Shown: piece after piece, positions 46,109 through 56,341 of the stretch
How the letters are laid out: each line of letters opens with the position of its first letter
How positions within the stretch are numbered: position 1 is the first letter of the stretch
NCBI GenBank assembly: GCA_944990035.1
Contig: CALYLX010000159.1
Span: forward strand, 248,001-312,000
Length of the DNA stretch: 64,000 bases
Origin: Clitopilus passeckerianus
Lineage: Eukaryota; Basidiomycota; Agaricomycetes; Agaricales; Entolomataceae
Reading direction: 5' to 3'
The notes under the pieces: generated by a model
What the model was told of the DNA's origin: nothing
Seen by the model: only the letters and a program-made list of their open reading frames with translations
The model's database searches: none
Translations under genes and position numbers: made by a program

Positions 46109-48129
46109 CTAGCATGCACTCTGAGTGCTTTCGATCGCTTTTGAGATATGGATGCCAGTGGGCACAGATCTCTGGGCTAGTTTGAACTGGTTGGACGTTG
46201 ATCCATCGTATGCTTTGCGCAATTCTTTGCGGGAGTTGAGTCTGGTAATGTTCGTCAGCCGCTGAGACGATCGGCGAAGGCCAGGGACAAGACGGACGTT
46301 ACTAGTAAAGAATTGACATAGACTTGGCGACCGGGTTAGATACGTCATAGCCCAATAGAAGATAGCCCACCTTTGCTAATAATATCGACCAAGGCTAGGA
46401 ACCGCGAGTCGTAATCAGTTTAGAGTTTTATAGTGTGGGACGAAGGACTAGCTCACCAATGTACTGGAACCCAGTGGGGAAGGCGTGGAACTGCCAGGAG
46501 TTAGTAAACTGTCAGATTATCAATTGCCGGACTGACTACTATGAAAGTTGCAAGCGCCATCACGGTCGTCAATAGGCCAACGTTGACACTGCACGAAAAG
46601 CATCAGCACTGCGTACCGGACGAAATGTCGTAGCCATACCTGTAAATTACCAAGCGGTCAACGACATTCCGAGAACTACGTAACAAATTATGATCAGACA
46701 GCTATATGCTTCAGACAGAGCGGCACGTACGATCGGAACGGCGAGCGAGCGAGGCGGAGGAAGTATACGAGGGCCACTGAGATGACCACATCGCAAAGCA
46801 TTGACGTGGATAACTGCGCAGTCAACAACCCCTTCATATGCCTATCAGCGTCAATTCGAGGATGTTCCGAGGAAAAGTTTTCTCATAGATCGTATAGGTG
46901 AATGAGCACCAGAGATACTATCCGGTCCATACCTGTGAACAGACGTCAGTCGTCGTTCGGAGAATGGAGAATGGAGAAGGTGGCTCACTGGGGTACATTG
47001 GTGGCTGTTTACTTCGTGTTAGCTAAAAACAATAAGGTAGAAAAAGGGCTGCATACCGATGCCAAACGCTTGGTGAGTCCCAGTAATGAGTGACCATAAG
47101 TAATCAACGTGGAGGCGAATTGCATACCGAATTGGATGAGATCGAGAGCCAGCTACAAAGGTTACCGATCAGCCAGGGTTCATACAGAGCGTTCAGAAAC
47201 TGACGATTAATCCGACAACATGACCTCGATAACGGTGCGAGTTGCTTACTACGAGGATGTTAGGTGACTCCAGGATGTAGATCGTTGAATGCAGAGATCC
47301 TACCAAGCCATACACGCCAGGCATAGAAACTGCAATATGCTGGGAATAATGCTGGTATGAAGTGGAGCGAAGGCTTACGCTTGTACGAGACTTGTCATGA
47401 TGAACTACAGAGGAATGAGCGGCCCGTTTGTAGACACCGGGGAAGTGGGCATACAGAGAGCAAAAACGCAACCTATCCCAAACGACGATGAGCTCCACAG
47501 GTTGAACACTTCGTACATGAGGACTGCGTACCGAAAACCCTCTTGAATCAAGTCGAGTCAGATTTGCGACTCATAAAGGACGGAGCTAGCTCACATTGGG
47601 GCACGGAAAAGGAGACCGATATTCTCTGGCATCTTGGCGTAGAGGAAATATACCCAGGCGGCATGGGTGAGAGCCAACAAATGGGCAAACTCGAGAAGGC
47701 TGCAGTTGATGCGCTGTTAATTGGCGAACGCACAGAACGATTCTAATAAGTGCGAACCATAAGATCGCTACCTGGATGCGTTGAGAATGGTCAGATCGAG
47801 GTCAAAACACTCGTTATGACAGTATGCTCACCAAGATCTTGATTTTCTTGTCGTCTTTGGGGTAGCTTCGATAGTAGTATATCGCCTGTCCGAGAATAAT
47901 TCCAAACAAGCTTTGAAATGGAGATCAGTAAAGCATTACGGGGTGGGTTTGGTGGAGTCTTACACGCATCCGACCATCATTCCTGTTCATGCAGATCAGT
48001 CAATACCAAAGTTTAATTGCGAGCCCGGAACGCACACTCACCAATCAAAGGAGCCTTAAACATCTCCGTCAACAGCTTGTAAAAGCCTCGAAGGCCAATA
48101 GGCAGCGCAGTCGAAGGGTCCTGGGACAT
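46109..48129 (-). CDS. DUF6534-type membrane protein, minus-strand copy 2
   Basis: Start ATG at 48127-48129 (MSQDPSTALPIGLRGFYKLL), stop at 46109. Spliced blocks: TEMFKAPLIG; MMVGCLFGIILGQAIYYYRS; YPKDDKKIKIL; LEFAHLLALTHAAWVYFLYA; AKMPENIGLLFRAPM; VYVNSLLVTLNSRKELRKAY and a polar tail. The NSLLVT/LNSRK junction is split by a 56-nt intron (GTCCGT...TTACCAG), which fixes the frame. Tandem sister of the gene at 42644-44656. Predicted seven-pass, DUF6534 family, no known ligand. Confidence 0.7.
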
Positions 48130-49032
48130 GGCGTTCGACTTGGAAGGCACAAGAGGCGACTCAAATGAAAGATCCTCTTCCAGGACCTTTTATTTATTGA
48201 ATGAATTTGACTCCGGCAAAATATTTTCAAGAATCAATGAAATAATGTGGAGAAGATCGACCCCAAAGCGCCTCCAGTACCCACTAAAAGCGGCAGAGGG
48301 GGACATGCCGTCGGCGATTTGCTATCATCCAGGTTCGGTTGTTCAGGTGGGGAGTATTTCGCCACTTGAGAAAAAGCGAAGCGTCGGCACTAGAGCTTGA
48401 TCGTACGTTGTTCAAGGTATTGGGACCTGAGGAGCATGAAGCGAGTAAGTAAGGAACGATGAAGAGGACCAAAATCCAGACGTTTGACACACCTCATGGT
48501 TATGTATGGCGGCAGATTTCGTCAATTATTCCTAGGTGTAGTTAAGCTTGAAATAGAGTATATAGAGTGGATTTATAGGATTTCGTAGGCTCTTTGTGTA
48601 CCTGTAATTGCTGGGCTAAGACGACAACTGTCCACTTGATAAATGTTTGGTCAAGCTTTAGTTCAGGCTATTGGGTTTGGTTTGAGTTTGGTTTGAGTGT
48701 GGTTCACCATGGGTTGGTGGAAACCGACGTTGATCGCTTGATGGCATTCAATCTTTGATCAACCATTGTTGAACTTTTGTCTGGCTCTTGTGCAATTCTG
48801 TGAGATGTATGGTTCACCATAGCTGGACTCTTTGGTCAACCACCACAAAATGCTAGTCTGAGAAAATTGAATAGGATCATCTGATCCTTGGGGTTTTCCT
48901 GTATATTTAAGAACTCTGAGCTGGCAGTATTCGAACTCTCTCTTTTACTATTGCCTCTACTTGAACTATTCTTCGACATACCTTTCTCATTTCTTTCCGC
49001 TTAATCACCTTCCAAGCTAATTTCACATTAAA
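48130..49032. promoter_or_regulatory. divergent promoter region
   Basis: Lies between the minus-strand DUF6534 gene (start 48129) and the plus-strand HECT-like gene (start 49033). Short direct repeats of TTTGGTTTGAG and TGGTTCACCATGG/TGGTTCACCATAG occur at 48660-48830. A TATA-like GTATATTTAAG at about 48901-48911 and a CT-rich stretch at 48937-49000 precede the HECT-like start codon. Confidence 0.5.
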
Positions 49033-49269
49033 ATGAACTTTGACGCTGACCAGCTTGTCCAAGCTCTTGCCCGCCTGGATCCTACCCAACTTCGAAGCAT
49101 TCTGTCGTTTGCAACCAACGACACTACTCCGCCTGTTATGATTTTGCTTACATGTTTCTCCTTACATACCCCGGCCCGCTTACCTATGCACGATTACTCA
49201 CATATGCTGCGCATCACTGCGCATTTTTCATCTTTTTCCATGCTTACTCCGCATCTCTCACGATCGTGA
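49033..49269 (+). pseudogene. HECT-like gene, 5' exon fragment cut by a retrotransposon
   Basis: ATG 49033 (MNFDADQLVQALARLDPTQL) runs 101 bp to the insertion point at 49133, then reads into the LTR and stops at 49269. At the far side of the element the frame resumes: the target repeat CCGCC (49129-49133 and 56342-56346) encodes the same Pro-Pro in the same phase. Coding continues as PPNTSTPASLQQ. The element therefore lies inside the first coding exon. Confidence 0.75.
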
Positions 49270-49598
49270 GAGACTTATACCTTATCTGACTCTTTCTGAC
49301 TCATGTACTTACTCATCATGCTGCGCATGACTCATTACTTACTCAGCATGCTGCGCATGTGCTATATTTAGAACTACTAGATAGGTATATAAACCTGTAC
49401 CATTTGGTCAAGGCTCCTCAGCTTGACCTAGGCAATCTACCTAACTGCTTAGTTCTCTATTTCGCCTTTAAGTCCCTTGCTTCGTCAATCTCACCAGGTC
49501 GTCAGTACAGCCGCAGCTGCTGACAAATCTCTGTCTTTGTTTATCAAAGACATCGAGCGTAAACAGTATTACCTAAGTTGTTAGGCTCTGCCTTAACA
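49134..49598 (+). repeat. 5' LTR (465 bp)
   Basis: Starts TGTTATGATTTTGC, ends CTGCCTTAACA. Contains a TATA box (TATATAA at about 49386-49392), a perfect 18-bp palindrome CTCTCACGATCGTGAGAG (49255-49272) and several copies of ATGCTGCGCAT. Identical to the 3' LTR. Confidence 0.93.
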
Positions 49599-49829
49599 AA
49601 AGGTCAAGCTGTTCAGAAGGCCCGCTCATTGTTAGCGCAGGCCCACCCCACGACAACACAGCAGAAGCACGCAACAGGCCGATTGCCGTTGCGGCTACCA
49701 CTCAGTCACCACGGTCGTACACAGGGCAGACCACCCGCCACGAAATACCACTCTAGTAGAAGGAACCAACAACGTCTACAAGTTCACCAACGGAAGCTAC
49801 TGCGGTTTTAATCACAACAATAACCGCTG

Positions 49830-51122
49830 GTGCTACGCCTCTCTCTCCTTGGCAAATTCACATTCACCACCGTTGCCGTTGAAAGCAGACACTTCCACGC
49901 TCTAGACTTCCCTACCCCTGAACGACCTCATAAGACCCCTGCTATTGTCCGAGCTCAACGAGAACACGACATTGAAGTAGACGAGGAGGAACAGCGACGC
50001 TTCGCACCATTACCCACAGCAATATCCAGGAACCCATCACTAGTCCCGTCTACCAGCGCTTCTGTCTTGCCCGAAGAGGAAGAAGAAGAACACCAAGTAC
50101 AACAACAGCTAGAGGAGAGCCCCACAGCTGAGCCAGAGGAGCGCCCCAGTGCAGAAACAATTGAACCAGAGACCGACTTCGATTTCGACTACGAAATGTC
50201 ACAAGACAACAACAACAAGAAGGACATTGGAGCCAAACCCCAAACGTTCTCCGGAGACCGATCCAAGACCAGAAAGTTCATTCAGGAACTTGAAGACTAC
50301 CTCATCCTAAACAACCTCAACCAACTCGAAGATGACAAGAAGATTCGCATCGCCCTATCCTTCCTCAAAGAAGGAACTGCAGCAGCATGGGGATTAGAAT
50401 TTCACGATAAATATTCAGCAGCTGAAAGGAAAGCCACCTACGCTGAATTTATCAACCAATTCAAAGAAGCCTTTTCCCTACCGACGACAAAGCTGCCGCA
50501 CTCCTCCAACTCAAAGCCTTACGACAGGATGGGACAGCTGACGAATTTGTCACCGTCTTCAAGAATATTCTTGCACGAACTGATCTCAGCGGTGACACTG
50601 CAAAGATTGAGATCTTCATGGAAGGACTTACCCCAAACTCCGAGAGAAAATTCTCTTTTCCGATTCCCTCCTACCACATTCGACGATTGGGTCAAGAAAG
50701 CCGTCCAGTTTGACAACAACTGGCGACGTGCCAAGACAATCATGGGACATACCCGTATCATCAAGACATCTGATATGGTCAAAGGTGCTTACAAAACACC
50801 TACTGGAGCCCGAGACCCAATGGCTATGGATGTTGATCGTTTCACCACTGATCCACCCAAACGCCGCCTCACCCAGGAGGAAAGAGAACATCACAAGAAG
50901 AACAACTTGTGCTACTATTGCTCCAAGAAAGGTCACACGATCCAACAATGTCTTCAAAGGAAGAATTTTGGAAGAACCTACCCTAGCAACAACGACAGCC
51001 GATTCCACAAGAAACCTGAGAAGGGAGCCGAGTTGATCAAATATGTCAGAGCAGTCCTAGCTGACATGCCCCAAGAAGAAGCCGCTGAATTCTACACTGA
51101 AGCAGAGGCTGAGGGTTTTTAA
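49830..51122 (+). CDS. retrotransposon Gag (frame-broken)
   Basis: Structural capsid-type protein of the element. Acidic, Gln-rich N-terminus; capsid-like region starting KPQTFSGDRSKTRKFIQELE; C-terminal CCHC zinc knuckle CYYCSKKGHTIQQC for RNA binding. Between about 50477 and 50665 the meaningful frame leaves and returns: the tract with DEFVTVFKNILARTDLSG, then a third frame with LREKILF, then back to TTFDDWVKKAV. These are three one-base losses, each in a short T or C run. The annotated frame therefore carries a non-native middle. The true start may lie upstream of 49830. The frame ends at GGT-TTT-TAA, at the gag-pol junction. Confidence 0.75.
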   Translation: MLRLSLLGKFTFTTVAVESRHFHALDFPTPERPHKTPAIVRAQREHDIEVDEEEQRRFAPLPTAISRNPSLVPSTSASVLPEEEEEEHQVQQQLEESPTAEPEERPSAETIEPETDFDFDYEMSQDNNNKKDIGAKPQTFSGDRSKTRKFIQELEDYLILNNLNQLEDDKKIRIALSFLKEGTAAAWGLEFHDKYSAAERKATYAEFINQFKEAFSLPTTKLPHSSNSKPYDRMGQLTNLSPSSRIFLHELISAVTLQRLRSSWKDLPQTPRENSLFRFPPTTFDDWVKKAVQFDNNWRRAKTIMGHTRIIKTSDMVKGAYKTPTGARDPMAMDVDRFTTDPPKRRLTQEEREHHKKNNLCYYCSKKGHTIQQCLQRKNFGRTYPSNNDSRFHKKPEKGAELIKYVRAVLADMPQEEAAEFYTEAEAEGF

Positions 51123-53308
51123 AGAGGAAGACTGCAAAGCCGACGTCAGTACTTCCTCGCCCGATTGATATTTCCAGTGTACTTGTAGCTACTGATTTTT
51201 ATGCTGAATCTATGCGTATCCCAATCTCTCTACAAGACCCCCTAGATGGAAATACAACAATCGCCGGCACAAAAGCTCTCATTGACTCTGGAGCGCAAGG
51301 GTCATTTATCGACTCCGTCTTCGCCAAGACACATCACCTCCCACTACTCCCACTCCGACAACCGATTACAGCACGAAACGTTGATGGCACCCTGAACAAA
51401 CAAGGAACTATCACCCACTTTACCTGGGTTATTGCCAAGATAGGGACAGCCATCATCAAGGAAAGATGTTTTGTCACTGGACTCGGGAAAGACCACCTGA
51501 TTTTTGGATTACCCTGGCTAAAACGGGTAGATCCAATCATATCGTGGAGCGACGGCACACTCGAAATCGACGAATCACGCATTACCCAACGACTGTCGCA
51601 AACATTGATGCGAGCAGTAGACATCAAGCGGATGAGAGCCATCCGAGAACAACTACTAGAGGAAAACACGCCACCTACCCCAGCACCTGATTGTTCCGAA
51701 GAGAATCCCGGAAAATCAGAAGGACTTAGCGACTATTTCCGAATAGTCGAAGACGGAGAAGAGATCAATGAAGATTTTCTCATCGCATACTGCCAGAACG
51801 AACCGGCAGTCGGAATATTCACCAAGGAGGAACCCCCACTTACGCAGGAACACACAAAGGATTACCTTGTGTACGGGCCAATCAGGCCAACTACCACAAT
51901 ACGACAGACGGTGGTAACACACCATCCAGCAACCAGACACCACACACAGCAGGTGTGGATACGTGCGAAAACATCAATTTCGCAAGCTCTGGAACATAAA
52001 CGAGAAGATAAGGAACCAAAGAAATCCCTTGACGAAATCATCCCCGACTATCTTCAAGACTACAGAAAAGTCTTTGAGAAAGCAGCATCTGAACGATTCC
52101 CACCAAGCCGACCCTGGGATCACGCCATAGATCTGAAGACAGATTTCGTGCCAAAAGACTGCAAGGTCTATCCGCTCAGCCCCTTAGAGCAAGAAAAACT
52201 CGACGAGTTTCTCAAGGAAAATCTAGCCAAAGGATACATCCGAGAATCCAACTCCCCACAAGCATCTCCGTTCTTCTTTGTTGCAAAGAAAGACTCGGAA
52301 GCCCTGAGACCATGTCAGGATTACCGACGACTCAACGAAGGAACAATACCTAACGCTTACCCCTTACCGCTGGCTAGCGAACTCATCGATAAACTCAAAG
52401 GAGCAACTGTCTTCACCAAACTCGACATTCGATGGGGATATCACAACATCCGCATCAAAGATGGTGACCAATGGAAAGCAGCGTTCAAGACCAACCGAGG
52501 GTTATTTGAACCAATGGTGATGTTCTTTGGACTAATGAACTCACCCGGTACCTTCCAAGCAATGATGAACCACCTTTTCCGAGACATGATAGACGAAGGA
52601 TGGGTCATCATCTACATGGACGACATCCTCATCTTCTCCAACGATCCAGAAAAACACCGAGAACGCACACGCAGAGTCTTACAAAGACTACAAAACAACG
52701 ATCTCTACCTCAAAGCAGAGAAATGCCAATTTGACACCACAAGAGTGGAATACCTTGGGTTCATCATTGAACCAAACAAGATCTCCATGGACCCTGTCAA
52801 ACTTGCAGGGATGCGCGACTGGCCTACGCCAACTACAGTAAAGGAAGTCCGATCATTCCTAGGATTCGGAAACTTTTACCGCAGGTTCATCGGAAAATAT
52901 GCGGAAATTGCCAAACCGCTGAACGAACTCACCAAGAAAGACAAGAAATGGGAATGGACCAATGAATGTCACAAAGCTTTCACTACCCTGAAAGACAAAT
53001 TCCTGGAAGCGCCTGTGTTGCTGATGCCTGATCCCACGAAGCCATTTGTGGTGGAAAGCGACGCCTCAAAACATGCAACAGGAGCAGTCCTACAACAACG
53101 TGACGCCAACGGATCATGGCACCCATGTGGTTTCATATCTAAATCGTTCTCGGAAACAGAACGGAACTATGAAATCTACGACCGAGAACTTCTAGGCATT
53201 ATCCGCGCATTAGAAACCTGGCGACACTACTTCCATGGATCCCAACATTCAGTTGTGATTCTATCCGATCACAAAACCTCACATACTTCCGAGAAGCCCG
53301 GAAGTTGA
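51123..53308 (+). CDS. retrotransposon Pol, part 1: protease, reverse transcriptase, RNase H
   Basis: The open frame begins just past the Gag stop (first ATG 51212). Aspartic protease with DSGAQGSFID; reverse transcriptase with PCQDYRRLN, KLDIRWGYHNIR and the catalytic YMDDILIF; then LGFGNFYRRFI and RNase H with VVESDASKHATGAVL and YEIYDRELL. It copies element RNA into DNA in virus-like particles. The frame is lost at about 53278 in an AAAA run within the RNase H/connection region, and the rest of Pol continues in the next frame. Confidence 0.88.
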
Positions 53309-54943
53309 ACCGACGACAAGCAAGATGGAATTTGATGCTATCCCAGTTTAACATCAAACTTGTACACACCCCTGGTGCAAAGATGATACAATCTGACGCA
53401 CTATCTCGACGACCAGACCACATCCCAGGTGAAGACACCGACAACGAAGACATCATTCTCCTCCCCGACAAGCTCTTCCTTCGCTCAATTGACATTGAAC
53501 TAAAGGACGAAATTGTACACAAGATGGTCAATGACAAACTGATTGTTGACGCCATTCGCACCGCCAAAGAAGACGGACCCCCACCAATCCGATCAAACCT
53601 GGAAGACTGGAAATTTGACGATGGCATCTTGTACTACAAGGACAAGTGTGTGGTACCAGATGACGAAGACCTCCGAAGGAAGATAGTCCAACGTTATCAC
53701 GATCTACCCAGCGCAGGACACCCTGGACAATTTGGGACACTGGAAAAAGTCCGGAAGGACTACTGGTGGCCAGGGATGTCAGTGTTCATCAAGAACTTTG
53801 TGCAGGGCTGTGCAATGTGCCAGCAAATGAAAATCAATCGCCACCCCACCGCTCCACCATTAATGCCCATCAAATCCGAAACCACTAGGCCATTTTCGCT
53901 AGTGACGTACGATTTTCACACGGATCTCCCAGAGAGTGATGGTTTCGATAGCATTATGGCCGTGGTCGACCATGGAGCTACGAAGGGGCAATTTTCATCC
54001 CTTGCACAAAGAAAATCGACGCCACAGGAACTGCAAACGCCTACATTGACAACGTTTACCGTCGCTTTGGACTTCCCGACAAAGGAATTTCAGACAGAGG
54101 ACCTCAATTCGCCTCTAAAGTTTTCCAAGAAATGGGACGACTCCTTGGAATCAAGCTCAACATGAGCACCGCCTACCACCCACAAACCGATGGTGCGACA
54201 GAAAGGATCAATCAGGAGATTGATGCCTATCTCCGCATCTTCTGTGCACAGAACCCCGAATCCTGGTCCAAATGGATTACCACTCTAGAATTCTCCTACA
54301 ACAGCCGAACACACTCTGTCACCAAACGAACCCCATTCTACCTAATGATGGGATACGAACCACCTGCACTCCCATCAGTTGCTCCCACTAGCAAAATTCC
54401 CGCAGTTGACAAACGGATCAAGGAACTTCTGCTAGCACGCGATGAAGCAAATGCTGCACATGCACTTGCTGCGCAACGCATGGCAGAGAAGATCACACGA
54501 CAGTTCACCCCATTCAAAGTCGGAGAAAAGGTGTGGTTAGAAGCCACAAATCTCAATCAAGAAACATCTCCAAGAAACTAGCACCCAAACGAGAAGGACC
54601 CTTCAAGATACTTGAGGTAAAAGGACACCTGACCTATAAACTCGACCTGCCAAGACGATGGAAGATCCACCCGGTGATTCACGCGTCACTTCTCACCCGT
54701 TACATCTCCACCAAAGCGCATGGACCCAGCTTCTCTAAACCGCCACCTGACGAAATCGACGGAATAGAAGAATACGAAATAGAAGCAATTGTGGCCCATC
54801 AGAAACAAGGCAAAGGGCGACACAGATACCTCGTAAAATGGAAGGGATGGCCATCAGCGGACAACGAATGGATGCCCGAGTCGGAACTGCGGAACGCCAA
54901 GAAAATACTCACCGAGTATAAAAAGAGGAAGAAACTCACCTGA
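53280..54943 (+). CDS. retrotransposon Pol, part 2: integrase and chromodomain (frame-broken)
   Basis: Continues as YFREARKLNRRQARW, then the integrase HHCC zinc finger (HDLPSAGHPGQFG ... CAMCQQM). The DDE core has its first Asp in VTYDFHTDLPES, the second in the GISDRGPQFAS region and the Glu in HPQTDGATERINQE. The C-terminus carries a chromodomain (EYEIEAIVAHQKQ, HRYLVKWKGW, NEWMPESEL), which targets integration to chromatin marks. Frame breaks at about 53985 (GGGG run) and 54555 (AA after CTC) split it into three open frames: 53305-54165, 54132-54581 and 54533-54943. Confidence 0.85.
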
Positions 54944-54981
54944 CACCACATAGCAAACCCACTCACATCCACTATATAACA

Positions 54982-55483
54982 ATGTCTCAAAATGCCTCTT
55001 CCTACGACCGCACCATCATCCGCAACACCTTCAAATCCGATACCGCTATTACGGCGCTCCGTACGCATACTGCCTGGAGCAGCAACGACAACCCTCTCAC
55101 CGCTGTGGGAGAACAAGGAACCTCTACCAAAACCGACGAACCGAAACTCGCAACGAAGTGGCTCGTCTGCGCCACCAATTTGCGAAAACCACTGACGATC
55201 TTGATCAACTTTTGGACAAAGTTGATCGAGAAACGGAGGAGACCCTCACAGACCTCTTCTTTGCTATTGGAGGAACAGCTTTCCTCGACGAATTCTTCCC
55301 GAACGACAAAACTGGTTCAACAACCCAGAGGAGACAGACTTCGAAACCCTTGCCTCCAATCCCTGGGGCCTGAGGAAAGTCAAGAAGAGGAAGTCACAAT
55401 CCTCACTGCACGTCAAGTTTGCGGAACCCTACGAGCATTTCCTCCCGTCACCAATTTACACACCGCCGCAAAATAAAACATAA
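54982..55483 (+). CDS. retrotransposon accessory ORF (coiled-coil, unknown)
   Basis: Begins MSQNASSYDRTIIRNTFKSD. After a frame change near 55140 the coil-like EVARLRHQFAKTTDDLDQLL and FFAIGGTAFLDEFF follow, then a last stretch ending PSPIYTPPQNKT before TAA 55481. Similar extra frames after Pol occur in some basidiomycete chromoviruses. No function known. Confidence 0.5.
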
Positions 55484-55531
55484 CCCCTTCGTCAAAAAGA
55501 ACAGAACGACAACAAGGAAAACATCAATCCC

Positions 55532-55843
55532 AATGGCAAACCCTCCAACGCCATACCTCTCCGCATTCGAAAGCCCACCAGAGTCCGACTCACCAACGCT
55601 GGTGAACCTTCCTCGACAGTATCGTCCCAGAAGGCGCCGCGCACCGGATACCTTGCCAACAGACCACCACCACCCAGATGGTTCAGATGCTACATTTGTG
55701 GAGGCAGACACCGACAGTGTCATTGCTTTCGTTTTGTGTGTCGTCTGTGCCATCATCGTGGCCCAGGCCATTACCCGGTTAGCTGCCCACAACGCTACCA
55801 CAAGGGCATAGACCGTCACTTCTGGGGTAAAGGAAGGAATTGA
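55532..55843 (+). CDS. retrotransposon accessory ORF with zinc-knuckle-like Cys/His motif
   Basis: Starts MANPPTPYLSAFESPPESDS. In the starting frame it would end at 55811 with a hydrophobic tail. In the next frame the 3' part reads WFRCYICGGRHRQCHC and CRLCHHRGPGHYPVSC, two Cys/His motifs resembling retroviral zinc knuckles, ending at TGA 55841. The Cys/His frame is likelier to be the real one, with one base lost upstream. Confidence 0.45.
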   Translation, partial: NGKPSNAIPLRIRKPTRVRLTNAGEPSSTVSSQKAPRTGYLANRPPPPRWFRCYICGGRHRQCHCFRFVCRLCHHRGPGHYPVSCPQRYHKGIDRHFWGKGRN

Positions 55844-55876
55844 AGTCAGGAGACTTCAACGATAGCGAGAGGGTAA

Positions 55877-56341
55877 TGTTATGATTTTGCTTACATGTTT
55901 CTCCTTACATACCCCGGCCCGCTTACCTATGCACGATTACTCACATATGCTGCGCATCACTGCGCATTTTTCATCTTTTTCCATGCTTACTCCGCATCTC
56001 TCACGATCGTGAGAGACTTATACCTTATCTGACTCTTTCTGACTCATGTACTTACTCATCATGCTGCGCATGACTCATTACTTACTCAGCATGCTGCGCA
56101 TGTGCTATATTTAGAACTACTAGATAGGTATATAAACCTGTACCATTTGGTCAAGGCTCCTCAGCTTGACCTAGGCAATCTACCTAACTGCTTAGTTCTC
56201 TATTTCGCCTTTAAGTCCCTTGCTTCGTCAATCTCACCAGGTCGTCAGTACAGCCGCAGCTGCTGACAAATCTCTGTCTTTGTTTATCAAAGACATCGAG
56301 CGTAAACAGTATTACCTAAGTTGTTAGGCTCTGCCTTAACA
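55877..56341 (+). repeat. 3' LTR (465 bp)
   Basis: Identical to 49134-49598. Preceded by a purine-rich stretch (GATAGCGAGAGGGTAA) as candidate polypurine tract. Followed by the CCGCC target repeat at 56342-56346. Confidence 0.93.

Larger units (their letters stand above)
49134..56341 (+). mobile_element. Ty3/Gypsy chromovirus LTR retrotransposon
   Basis: 7208-bp element: two 465-bp LTRs (TG...CA ends, identical by base-by-base reading), 5-bp target duplication CCGCC, then gag with a CCHC knuckle, protease, reverse transcriptase (YMDD), RNase H, integrase (HHCC plus DDE) and a chromodomain. That domain order defines a Ty3/Gypsy chromovirus. Two extra small frames follow the chromodomain. Several one-base frame breaks interrupt gag and pol, so this copy cannot make all its proteins as sequenced. 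The primer-binding site after the 5' LTR (49599 on) does not show an obvious tRNA match. It disrupts the HECT-like gene. Confidence 0.92.

Noticed and set aside
49578..49811. Separate gene just after the 5' LTR
   Set aside because: Lies between the LTR and gag; most likely the leader or upstream part of Gag, no independent motif.
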